Under the pieces are notes generated by a model. It worked only from the letters and a program-made list of their open reading frames with translations. It did no database searches and was not told where the DNA came from. Below are positions 43,652 to 50,758 of a stretch of DNA of 60,441 nucleotides, piece by piece (position 1 is the first letter of the stretch; each line of letters begins with the position of its first letter). Source of the stretch: Nonomuraea turkmeniaca (GTDB lineage Bacteria > Actinomycetota > Actinomycetes > Streptosporangiales > Streptosporangiaceae); the NCBI RefSeq assembly GCF_005889735.1, contig NZ_VCKY01000033.1:1-60441 (forward strand), given 5' to 3'. The position numbers were made by a program, and so were the translations under genes.

Positions 43652-44497
43652 ATGCTGCGTCTGGCAGTACCCAACAAGGGCGCGCTCAGCGAGGCCGCCC
43701 AGCACATGCTCAAAGAGGCCGGTTACCGGCCGCGCAGGGACAGCAAGGAGCTTGTCCTCGTCGACGAGGACAACGGCTGTGAGCTGTTCTTCCTGCGCCC
43801 TCGCGACATCGCCGTCTACGTCGGAGAGGGCACGCTCGACCTCGGCATCACCGGCCGGGACATGCTGGTCGACTCCGGTGCGCCGGTCGAGGAGATCATG
43901 CCGCTCGGCTTCGGCGGCTCCACCTTCCGCCTGGCCGCCGCCGCGGGCACGATGACGTCGGTCCAGGACCTCGACGGCCGGCGCATCGCCACCTCCTACG
44001 CGGGCCTGCTCGAGAAATACCTGTCCGACCAGGGCGTGGACGCGCGCGTGATCAAGCTGGACGGTGCCGTCGAGACCGCCATCAGGCTCGGCGTGGCCGA
44101 CGCGGTCGCCGACGTCGTGGAGACCGGCACCACGCTGCGCAACGTCGGCCTGGAAGTGTTCGGCGAGCCGATCATGCGCTCGGAGGCCGTGCTGATCAAG
44201 CGGGAGGGCGCGGCGGAGACGCCCGGCGCCGGCCAGCTCGTCCGCCGCTTCCAGGGCGTCGTGCACGCGCGCGACTTCGTCATGATGGATTACGACATCC
44301 GCGCCGAGCGGATCGAGGAGGCCATCGCGCTCACGCCCGGCATGGAGGGTCCGACGGTCTCGCCGCTGCACCGCGAGGGCTGGGTCGCCGTCCGCGCCAT
44401 GGTCCGGCGCAAGGGCCACCAGCAGGTCATGGATCAGCTGTGGGACATCGGCGCCAGGGCCATCCTGGTCACCGACATCTACGCCTGCCGGCTTTGA
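43652..44497 (+). CDS. hisG: ATP phosphoribosyltransferase (long form)
   Basis: HisG joins ATP and PRPP, the committed and feedback-inhibited step of histidine synthesis. The 281-residue length identifies the long, HisZ-independent form with a C-terminal regulatory ACT-like domain. Visible motifs include LRLAVPNKGALSE, DLGITGRDMLVDSG, and VADAVADVVETGTTL, the PRPP-binding stretch. It ends just before a strong hairpin shared with a convergent gene. Confidence 0.96.
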   Translation: MLRLAVPNKGALSEAAQHMLKEAGYRPRRDSKELVLVDEDNGCELFFLRPRDIAVYVGEGTLDLGITGRDMLVDSGAPVEEIMPLGFGGSTFRLAAAAGTMTSVQDLDGRRIATSYAGLLEKYLSDQGVDARVIKLDGAVETAIRLGVADAVADVVETGTTLRNVGLEVFGEPIMRSEAVLIKREGAAETPGAGQLVRRFQGVVHARDFVMMDYDIRAERIEEAIALTPGMEGPTVSPLHREGWVAVRAMVRRKGHQQVMDQLWDIGARAILVTDIYACRL

Positions 44498-44511
44498 CCT
44501 TCCCCGGCTGT

Positions 44512-44535
44512 GGGCGGCAGGCTGTCCTGCCGCCC
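44512..44535. terminator. bidirectional terminator after hisG
   Basis: GGGCGGCAGG (44512-44521), CTGT and CCTGCCGCCC (44526-44535) give a perfect 10-bp stem with a tetraloop between the hisG stop and the stop of the convergent aminotransferase-like gene. Confidence 0.75.
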
Positions 44536-44542
44536 GGCCCCT

Positions 44543-45838
44543 TCATCTCAGTCCCGCCACGGCCTTGATCGCCTGATCCACCTGCTCGGGCGTGGTCACG
44601 ATGCTCGTCCCGAAGCGCAGCAGCGGGTCGAGGTACGGCGTGACGCTCGCGATCACCTTCTGCGCGTGCAGCCGGCTCACCGCCTCCATCGGCTGCATGC
44701 CGCTGATCGAGCAGCACACCAGCCCGGCCGACAGCTCCGGCGACTCGGGCGTGGCCAGCGTGACGTGCGGCAGCTGCCGCAGACCACTCTTGAGCCGGGT
44801 GGACAGCTCCTGCGTGCGCCGCTGCACGCGGTCCTTGCCGATGGCGTCCATGAACGCGAACGCCCGCGGCATGGCCCACCGGTGCTCGAACGCCTTGTAG
44901 CCGCCCGGTGTGACCAGCTCGGCCGTGCTCGCGGCCGGTGATCCGCCGCTCTGCCAGGCGTCGAACGCGGCCTGGCTGAAGCTCGGGATGATCGGCGCGA
45001 GAGCGTCCCAGGCCCGGCCCCATACGATCCCGGTGCCGCGCGGGCCGAACAACCACTTGTGCGTGCCACTGGCCAGGAAGTCGCAGCCCAGGTCCGCCAC
45101 CCCGTCGGCCATCGCGCCGAACCCGTGCACCCCGTCCACACACAGCAGCGCCCGGTCCCGCTCGTCGCGGCCTTTGTTGGCCTCGGCCAGCATGTCGGCG
45201 ATGGCCCGGACGGGAACGCGCACGCCGGTGCTCGAATGCACCCAGGTGATCGCCACCACCCTGGTCCGCGGTCCGAGCCCGTTCTTGATCGCCTCCACCA
45301 TGCGGTCGGCCGAGGCGCGCGCCGGGTCGTCGTACAGCCGGACTCTGCGGACCTTCGCGCCGGTGCGCTCGGCCAGCAGCCGCAGGCCCTCGTGCGTGGC
45401 GAGGAAGTCGTGTTCGGTGGTCAGCACGTCCTGTCCCGGGCGCAGCCGGATGCCCGAGTAGAGCAGGCCGAGGCCCATCGTGGTGCTGTCGGTCAGCGCG
45501 ATGCCGTCCGGCCGGCCGCCCAGGTAGCGGGCGGCCGCCTCGCGTACGGCCTGGTCGGGGGCCTGCTCACCGGGCGGTGTGTACTCGGGGTCGGCGTCCA
45601 GGGCCTCCCGGTAGGTCTGGATCGACTCGCGGACCGGCGCCGGGGCCGGGGCCAGTACGAAAGCGGCGAAGTGCGCGTAAGCGGGATCCAGCGAGAACTG
45701 GGCCCGGACGGACGCCCAGTCGCCGGGGTCGAAGGAGGTCTTCGTGGGAGCGGGCGCGGGAGTGGCGGGCGCGGCCGTGCACGCGGCCACTCCGGCCAGC
45801 ACCCCCGCGCCGAGCAGGGCCCGTCTGTTCAGCGGCAT
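44543..45838 (-). CDS. aminotransferase class V-like PLP protein with Tat/lipoprotein signal
   Basis: The fold is class V aminotransferase/cysteine desulfurase-like, 431 residues. PLP contacts are visible as Asp235 (LLCVDGVHGFG) and the Schiff-base Lys261 (SGTHKWLFG), with TEHDFLATHEG upstream. Unusually, it begins NRRALLGAGVLAGVAAC, a twin-arginine signal with a lipobox (Cys20), then an Ala/Pro linker. It should be exported folded, with cofactor, and anchored outside. The substrate is unknown; isopenicillin-epimerase-like and EgtE-like proteins are the nearest groups I recognise. It stands alone on the minus strand. Confidence 0.85.
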   Translation of the reverse strand: MPLNRRALLGAGVLAGVAACTAAPATPAPAPTKTSFDPGDWASVRAQFSLDPAYAHFAAFVLAPAPAPVRESIQTYREALDADPEYTPPGEQAPDQAVREAAARYLGGRPDGIALTDSTTMGLGLLYSGIRLRPGQDVLTTEHDFLATHEGLRLLAERTGAKVRRVRLYDDPARASADRMVEAIKNGLGPRTRVVAITWVHSSTGVRVPVRAIADMLAEANKGRDERDRALLCVDGVHGFGAMADGVADLGCDFLASGTHKWLFGPRGTGIVWGRAWDALAPIIPSFSQAAFDAWQSGGSPAASTAELVTPGGYKAFEHRWAMPRAFAFMDAIGKDRVQRRTQELSTRLKSGLRQLPHVTLATPESPELSAGLVCCSISGMQPMEAVSRLHAQKVIASVTPYLDPLLRFGTSIVTTPEQVDQAIKAVAGLR

Positions 45839-45893
45839 GCCTCCTTCATATCCGGGCGCCGGGCCGCCGCCCAGGACCGGGGGCGAGTCGTTA

Positions 45894-46985
45894 TCAGCTC
45901 CTGACCGAGGTCACCTGCCTGATCAGGTCGGAGACGCGGACGATGCCCAGGCAGCGGTTCATCTCGTCGGTCACCACGAGGTCGTCGTAGACGCGGCCGG
46001 CGTCCCGGCCGGCCGCCTGCATCGCCGCGATGGCCGGAGTCGTCCGGGGGACCGTGCGCGGCGGGTCGGCCAGCCGCTGGGCCGGTTTCGACCCGTGCAG
46101 GGCATGGCCGAAGCGGGCCGCGAACGACAGCAGGAAGCGGCTGCGGTCGAGGCTGCCCTTGGGCCGCTGGTACTCGTCCACCAGGATCACGCTGGTGATC
46201 GTCGGCTCGTGCCCGAACGCCTCCACGGCCTCCTCCGCCTTGGCCTCCGCCGGCAGCGTCACCGCGGGGATCAGCAGTTCCTGAACGCGCGGGCCCAGCA
46301 GGGCGGCGTCCGGCGTGGTGTCGGTGACCGGGAGCGGCACCCGTACCTTGCCGTCAGGGCCGGGTGCGAGCAGGGGGCCGTGCGCGAGGCGCACGCCCAG
46401 GCCGCGGACCACCGCCACCTGCGCCTCGCGCTCGACGCCCGGCGCCATCACGTGCGCGCCGATGCCACCCGCCAGCGTCACCACCGACCGTGCCACCGCG
46501 GTCGCCCGGTGGTCGGCCGGAATACGCGTCACCAGGTCGGGGTCCAGGGCCAGCAGGTACGGCGAGGAGTCCGTGACCAGCTCCAGCGACGCGCCGTACG
46601 AGCCGACGTCGGCGAAGCCCAGCAGGTAGCCGATCGACCGCAGGCCGTCGAGCCCGACCTTCATCAGCGGCCGATCTTGTTCATGGCACGGTCCAGTGAC
46701 GAGAAGGATCGCCTCGCGCGGATGCCTGCCCGCCCGGCGCAGCGCCTCGTGCAGCGGCGCGAGCGCGCCCGCGCCCGCCAGCAGCACCCGGACGGGGAGC
46801 TCCAGCATCATGGGCAGCGGGGTCGCCCGGAGCGTGCCCGCCTGGTCGACGACGGCGGGGTGCGCGATGACCGCCCCGGTGTCGAGGTCAACCATGGGGC
46901 TGGTGAGCAGGGAGGACGACACAGACAGATGATTCCGCCAGGAGCTGGAGTCACAGAAGCCCCACGAAACAGAATTTACCGACAT
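45894..46985 (-). CDS. degenerate EAL-domain protein with C-terminal CBS-like region
   Basis: The 363-residue protein starts like an EAL domain (PMVDLDTGAVIAHPAVV), but where active c-di-GMP phosphodiesterases have the E-x-L signature this reads AHPAVV, and other metal ligands are not evident. It is therefore probably catalytically dead and could bind a nucleotide or partner. Residues ~215-363 look like a pair of CBS modules (ILVDEYQRPKGSLDR and VVTDEMNRCLGIVRVSDLI). The start could be ATG 46985 or GTG 46922. It diverges from the VLRF1 gene. Confidence 0.7.
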   Translation of the reverse strand: MSVNSVSWGFCDSSSWRNHLSVSSSLLTSPMVDLDTGAVIAHPAVVDQAGTLRATPLPMMLELPVRVLLAGAGALAPLHEALRRAGRHPREAILLVTGPCHEQDRPLMKVGLDGLRSIGYLLGFADVGSYGASLELVTDSSPYLLALDPDLVTRIPADHRATAVARSVVTLAGGIGAHVMAPGVEREAQVAVVRGLGVRLAHGPLLAPGPDGKVRVPLPVTDTTPDAALLGPRVQELLIPAVTLPAEAKAEEAVEAFGHEPTITSVILVDEYQRPKGSLDRSRFLLSFAARFGHALHGSKPAQRLADPPRTVPRTTPAIAAMQAAGRDAGRVYDDLVVTDEMNRCLGIVRVSDLIRQVTSVRS

Positions 46986-47083
46986 TTACCCTGGAGTTCC
47001 CTACTGGCTCGGAGGGGAATCTCGTTCGGTTTCGGTCGGCCGGCGCATCGCGAATACCAGGAACAGGCCATACCCTTCAGGGC

Positions 47084-47743
47084 ATGAACGCGCGTCCGGC
47101 CAAGGGCGGTGGCCGGTGGGTCACGGTGCCGCCCGAGCGCGTGCACCCGTGGATCGACGGCTTCGCCGATCGCCACGGCCCCTTCTCCGCGACCGGTGAC
47201 GACCAGATGGTCCGGCTGAGCGCAGCAGACGGGGCGCTGGCCGAGCTGCACGTGCCGTTCCCGCCCATGAAGCCGGGTCCGCCCCACGTCACCAGGCTTG
47301 TCACGCACGCTCAGGCCGAGCGGCGGGTGGGGGTCTTCCTGGTACGGCTCGGCGGCTACGCGGCCGGCGTCTTCCACGGCTCCGGCCTGGTGGTGTCGAA
47401 GGTGGGATCGCGGCTGGTGCAGGGGCGTACGGCGGCGGGCGGGTGGTCGCAGCAGCGCTTCGCCAGGCGACGGCGCAACCAGGCGGCCCAGGCGTTCGAC
47501 GACGCGGTGGAGACGGCGGTGCGGGTGTTGTCGCCGTACCTCGGCGAGCTGGACGGGGTGGTGCTCGGCGGGGACCGGCGGGCGGTGGACACGTTGCGCG
47601 AGGACCGGCGGCTGGCGCCGCTGCTCGCCCTGGAGACCGGGCCCTTCCTGGTGGTGCCCGACCCCAAGCTGGCCGTGCTCCGCGAGACGCCGGCCACCTT
47701 CCGCGCGGTACGCATCCGCGTGCTGGATCCCCCCGACGGATGA
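47084..47743 (+). CDS. acVLRF1-family peptidyl-tRNA hydrolase
   Basis: Actinobacterial relatives of eukaryotic Vms1/ANKZF1 release factor-like proteins are thought to cleave peptidyl-tRNA on stalled ribosomes. The 219-residue protein shows the eRF1-like core with the Gly/Gln motif in TAAGGWSQQRFARRRRNQA (~residues 116-134), where the Gln residues replace the GGQ of eRF1, and VVLGGDRRAVDTLREDRRL. The family name is from memory of the motif. The ATG is at 47084; the next small ORF overlaps by 4 nt. Confidence 0.82.
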   Translation: MNARPAKGGGRWVTVPPERVHPWIDGFADRHGPFSATGDDQMVRLSAADGALAELHVPFPPMKPGPPHVTRLVTHAQAERRVGVFLVRLGGYAAGVFHGSGLVVSKVGSRLVQGRTAAGGWSQQRFARRRRNQAAQAFDDAVETAVRVLSPYLGELDGVVLGGDRRAVDTLREDRRLAPLLALETGPFLVVPDPKLAVLRETPATFRAVRIRVLDPPDG

Positions 47744-48012
47744 CCTCAGGGCACTTGACCACGGCCGATGAGATGCGAAAGATCGGTGCTCTCGTCGGAG
47801 TCGCGACCTCGCACCTTGTAGAGGGTGAACGTGCCGATCTGGGACTTCGTCTCCTGAATCGCCGAGCGGGCCGGGCCGCGCTGGCCTCGCTTCCCGAGGG
47901 CACGATCGTGGGCTCTGCCGAGTTCGCGCGGATCCTCGGGCTCTGGGTGGAGCAGTTGGCCGCGCCCTCGTATGCCGGCGGAGGGCTCGATGCGGGCCGA
48001 CGGCGGCGGTGA
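47740..48012 (+). CDS. small hypothetical protein coupled to VLRF1
   Basis: This 90-residue frame begins with an ATG overlapping the VLRF1 stop (ATGA). It encodes a helical, mildly acidic N-terminus (SGHLTTADEMRKIGALVG), a segment LASLPEGTIVGSAEFARILGLW and an Arg-rich end. I do not recognise the family. The overlap favours a real gene, but codon bias alone does not decide it. Confidence 0.4.
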   Translation: MTSGHLTTADEMRKIGALVGVATSHLVEGERADLGLRLLNRRAGRAALASLPEGTIVGSAEFARILGLWVEQLAAPSYAGGGLDAGRRRR

Positions 48013-48159
48013 GGGCCTTCATCCACCTGTTGAACGTCTTCACCTGCCACCTGGCCAACCTGCCCGCTCCGGGGCCGCCGACTCGGCGAAACACCTGCAT
48101 CTGATGCTCGACGGTATGAAGGCCGCCGCCGCAACATCGACCTCGTGACCGATTTGAGG
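48013..48159 (+). other. apparently noncoding stretch with a possible gene remnant
   Basis: No complete gene is seen. One frame contains SAKHLHLMLDGMKAAA, which resembles the C-terminal helix of TetR-type regulators and then hits a stop. It may be the tail of a decayed regulator, but the stretch is too short to prove this. Confidence 0.25.
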
Positions 48160-48199
48160 TTTTGAGACGATTCAAAACAATCTTGAATCCCGCTATGAT
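48160..48199 (+). promoter_or_regulatory. LacI operator and promoter of the rhamnogalacturonan repressor
   Basis: TTTTGAGACGATTCAAAA (48160-48177) is an 18-bp near-palindrome with a central CG. TTCAAA (48171-48176) and TATGAT (48194-48199) form a -35/-10 pair with a 17-nt spacer, so the operator covers the -35. A close copy, TTGAGTCGATTCAA, lies at 50007-50020. This supports autoregulation. Confidence 0.6.
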
Positions 48200-48235
48200 G
48201 AGCGAAATCACAGCAGCACGGCCTCGTGAGGATCG

Positions 48236-49255
48236 ATGGCGACCAGGAACATCAAGGAGGTCGCGCAGCTGGCGCGCGTCTCAGTGGGCACGGTGAGCAA
48301 TGTGCTCAACCGCCCGGAGATCGTGTCCCCCGCCACACGCGAACGCGTCTTCGAAGCGATCAAGAAGCTCGGTTTCGTCCGCAATGAGGTGGCTCGCCAC
48401 CTGCGGGTCGGCCGCAGCCGGACGGTCGGGCTCGTCGTGCTCGACGTGTCCAACCCGTTCTTCGTGGACGTGGCCCAGGGCGCCGAGGCGCTGGCCGAGG
48501 ACCACGACACGATGGTGGTGCTCTGCAACAGCGCCGGTGACCCCGGCCGCGAGCGCCGCCACCTCGACCAGCTCGAACAGCAGCGGGTGATGGGCATACT
48601 GATCACCCCGGTCGAGACGGAGACCCCGTGGCTGGAGGAGCTGATCGCCCGGGGCACGCCCGTGGTGCTGGTCGACCGGCCGGCCACCGGGCTGCAGTGC
48701 TCGGTGGCGGTCGACGACCGGCTCGGCGGGCAGATCGCCGGCGCTCACCTCGTCGAACGCGGGCACCGGCGGATCATGTTCGTGGGCGGCCCGCCGTCCA
48801 TCAAACAGGTGGCCGACCGGCACGCGGGCCTCAGCAGCGCCGTCGCCGCCGCGGACGGCGCCGTCGAGTTGCTCACCGCCACCGCGCCCACGCTGACCGT
48901 CGCCGAGGGCCGGGCCATCGGGGAACGCGTGGCGGCCCTGCCACCAGGGAAACGGCCCACCGCCGCCTTCTGCGCCAACGACATGATGGCGCTCGGCTTC
49001 TTACAAGCGATGGCCACCCACGGGCTGCGCGTGCCCGAGGACCTGGCCATCATCGGATACGACGACATCGACTTCGCCGCGGCGGCCGCGGTGCCGCTGT
49101 CCTCGGTGCGGCAGCCGCGCGAGCTGCTCGGGCGCACGGCCATCGACCTGCTGCTCGAGGAGGTCGCCGAGCCCGAGCAACATCGCCACAGACAGGTCAT
49201 CTTCCAGCCCGACCTGGTGGTACGCGAGTCCAGCGCCATGCGCCGCGACGACTGA
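48236..49255 (+). CDS. LacI-family repressor of the rhamnogalacturonan locus
   Basis: The 339-residue regulator has a LacI HTH (NIKEVAQLARVSVGTVSNVLN) with hinge, and a sugar-binding domain containing AFCANDMMALGFLQA and IGYDDIDFAAAAAVPLSSVRQP. Its own promoter and the yesL-like gene promoter share TTGAG[AT]CGATTCAA, the probable operator. The ATG follows GTGAGGATCG. It should sense an imported rhamnogalacturonan fragment or rhamnose derivative (inference). Confidence 0.93.
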   Translation: MATRNIKEVAQLARVSVGTVSNVLNRPEIVSPATRERVFEAIKKLGFVRNEVARHLRVGRSRTVGLVVLDVSNPFFVDVAQGAEALAEDHDTMVVLCNSAGDPGRERRHLDQLEQQRVMGILITPVETETPWLEELIARGTPVVLVDRPATGLQCSVAVDDRLGGQIAGAHLVERGHRRIMFVGGPPSIKQVADRHAGLSSAVAAADGAVELLTATAPTLTVAEGRAIGERVAALPPGKRPTAAFCANDMMALGFLQAMATHGLRVPEDLAIIGYDDIDFAAAAAVPLSSVRQPRELLGRTAIDLLLEEVAEPEQHRHRQVIFQPDLVVRESSAMRRDD

Positions 49256-49288
49256 GGCTCCACCGCTTCCCTGCCACCGATTCCGGGC

Positions 49289-49325
49289 CACGCCGTTGCC
49301 AGGGGCGAAGGCCCCTGCCGGCGTG
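49289..49325 (+). promoter_or_regulatory. two-tier hairpin between lacI and the DUF1961 gene
   Basis: CAGGGGC-GAAG-GCCCCTG (49300-49317) is enclosed by CACGCCG (49289-49295) and CGGCGTG (49319-49325). It could terminate or attenuate read-through from lacI, or stabilise mRNA ends; its 3' edge is 19 nt before the next start codon. Confidence 0.55.
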
Positions 49326-49344
49326 CCCACCGGAAGGAACCCCA

Positions 49345-50004
49345 TTGCCCGAGATCATCTATCAGAATCCCCTCGCCACCCACGGCGACCTGGAAGGTTT
49401 CCGGATGGAGGGCGACGGCGCCGTCTCCTTCCCCCAGGGCCGCCTGCGCCTGGAGAGCCGAAGACCGGCCTCCGACGGCCAGGCGGCCAACCTGGTGCTG
49501 TGGTGCCCAGAAGAGTTCCCGGCCGGCATACGCGTCGAGTGGGACTTCTGGCCGATCAGGGAGCCGGGCCTGGCCATCATGTTCTTCCACGCCCGGGGCA
49601 GGAACGGCGAGGACCTGTTCGACCCCGCTCTGGCCGAGCGCACCGGCCCGTACGACCAGTACCACCACGGCGACATCGACGCCTACCACGTCTCCTACTT
49701 CCGTCGCATGTGGGCCTCCGAACGTGCCCTGCACACGTGCAACCTGCGCAAGAGCCATGGCTTCCACCTGGTCGCGCAGGGCCCCGACCCGCTCCCGGCG
49801 GTGCTCGACGCGGACGGCCCCTACGCCGTCCGCCTCGACGTCAAGGGGTCGGAGATCACCTTCGGAATCAACGATTTGGTCTCGTTCCGCTGGGCGGACG
49901 ACGGCTCGATCGGCGGTTCCGCCCTGGCAGGAGGCAAAATCGGCTTTCGCCAGATGGCTCCGCTGATCGGAGAGTACGGAAATCTCCGGGTCTGGGCTCA
50001 TTGA
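49345..50004 (+). CDS. DUF1961 family protein (YesU-like)
   Basis: This 219-residue beta-sandwich-type protein (VEWDFWPIREPGLAIMFFHARG, YHHGDIDAYHVSYFRR, CNLRKSHGFHLVAQG) resembles B. subtilis YesU, encoded in the Bacillus rhamnogalacturonan cluster. Its activity is not established; a carbohydrate-binding or lyase-like role has been suggested for the fold. There is no signal peptide. TTG 49345 is chosen after GGAAGGA; no ATG fits. Its stop codon overlaps the -35 of the next promoter. Confidence 0.85.
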   Translation: MPEIIYQNPLATHGDLEGFRMEGDGAVSFPQGRLRLESRRPASDGQAANLVLWCPEEFPAGIRVEWDFWPIREPGLAIMFFHARGRNGEDLFDPALAERTGPYDQYHHGDIDAYHVSYFRRMWASERALHTCNLRKSHGFHLVAQGPDPLPAVLDADGPYAVRLDVKGSEITFGINDLVSFRWADDGSIGGSALAGGKIGFRQMAPLIGEYGNLRVWAH

Positions 50005-50029
50005 CTTTGAGTCGATTCAACACTAATTT
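50001..50029 (+). promoter_or_regulatory. promoter with LacI operator in the spacer, rhamnogalacturonan operon
   Basis: TTGACT (50001-50006) and TAATTT (50024-50029) are separated by exactly 17 nt, and the near-palindrome TTGAGTCGATTCAA (50007-50020) fills the spacer. The operator closely matches the one before lacI. This should drive the yesL-like to yetA-like genes, with a leader of ~90 nt. Confidence 0.7.
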
Positions 50030-50128
50030 CGCACCAACCCGCCGTTCACTCGCTTGTAACTGGGCAGGAACTGCGGTGCAACAACCGACCCCCGATCCGT
50101 GCAGATGCCACGAAAGGTGGTATGCCGG

Positions 50129-50758
50129 ATGAACCATCCCGCAATGTCGATCAGATTCCAAGCTGCCTGCTCAGAGCTCATCTGGGCGGTCCGGCTGAAC
50201 CTGATGTGGATCGTCTTCACCCTCGCGGGAGGCGTGATCCTCGGGCTCGGGCCCGCCACTGTAGCCGCCTACACCCTGGCTCGGAGGCACGCCCGCAATG
50301 AATCGTTTCAGGCTTGGCGTGAATTCTGGACCGTCTACCGACGGGAGTTCGTCCGGGCCTCGTTGCTGGTCCTGCCGGTGGCGCTGCTCGCCACCGTCCT
50401 GATCGGCAACTACCTGTACTTTGCCGCGCAAGGTACGGGATGGAGCGGGCTGCGGATCGCGACGTTCGTGGCCCTGCTTCTGCTGGCCGCCGCCGGGGCG
50501 TACGTCGGGCCGTTGTACGTGCATTACAAGCTGCCGCTGTGGGGCTACATCCCCAAGGCGTCACTCCTGGCGCTGACCAGGCCTGCCTCCACCGTGCTGT
50601 TGCTGTTCGCGCTCTGGGCGATCGCCTACGTGACGGCGACAATGCCCGTCCTCGCGCTGGTGATCAGCGTCGGTGCGTGGATCTATCTCAACACATGGCT
50701 CTGCCTGCGCTTCTTCGAGGAGAACGAGGCGCGCCTGCATTCGAAAGGGAACCTATGA
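50129..50758 (+). CDS. DUF624/YesL-family membrane protein
   Basis: This 209-residue protein with about five membrane segments (LMWIVFTLAGGVILGLGPATVAAY first) belongs to the DUF624 family, whose B. subtilis member YesL stands at the head of the yes rhamnogalacturonan genes. Such proteins accompany oligosaccharide ABC transporters; a helper role in transport is supposed but unproven. The ATG at 50129 is used. It overlaps the binding-protein gene by 4 nt (ATGA). Confidence 0.86.
   Translation: MNHPAMSIRFQAACSELIWAVRLNLMWIVFTLAGGVILGLGPATVAAYTLARRHARNESFQAWREFWTVYRREFVRASLLVLPVALLATVLIGNYLYFAAQGTGWSGLRIATFVALLLLAAAGAYVGPLYVHYKLPLWGYIPKASLLALTRPASTVLLLFALWAIAYVTATMPVLALVISVGAWIYLNTWLCLRFFEENEARLHSKGNL

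Noticed and set aside
46976..48211. 411-residue minus-strand open frame opposite VLRF1
   Set aside because: No recognisable domain; it is antisense to VLRF1 and overlaps the start of the EAL gene.
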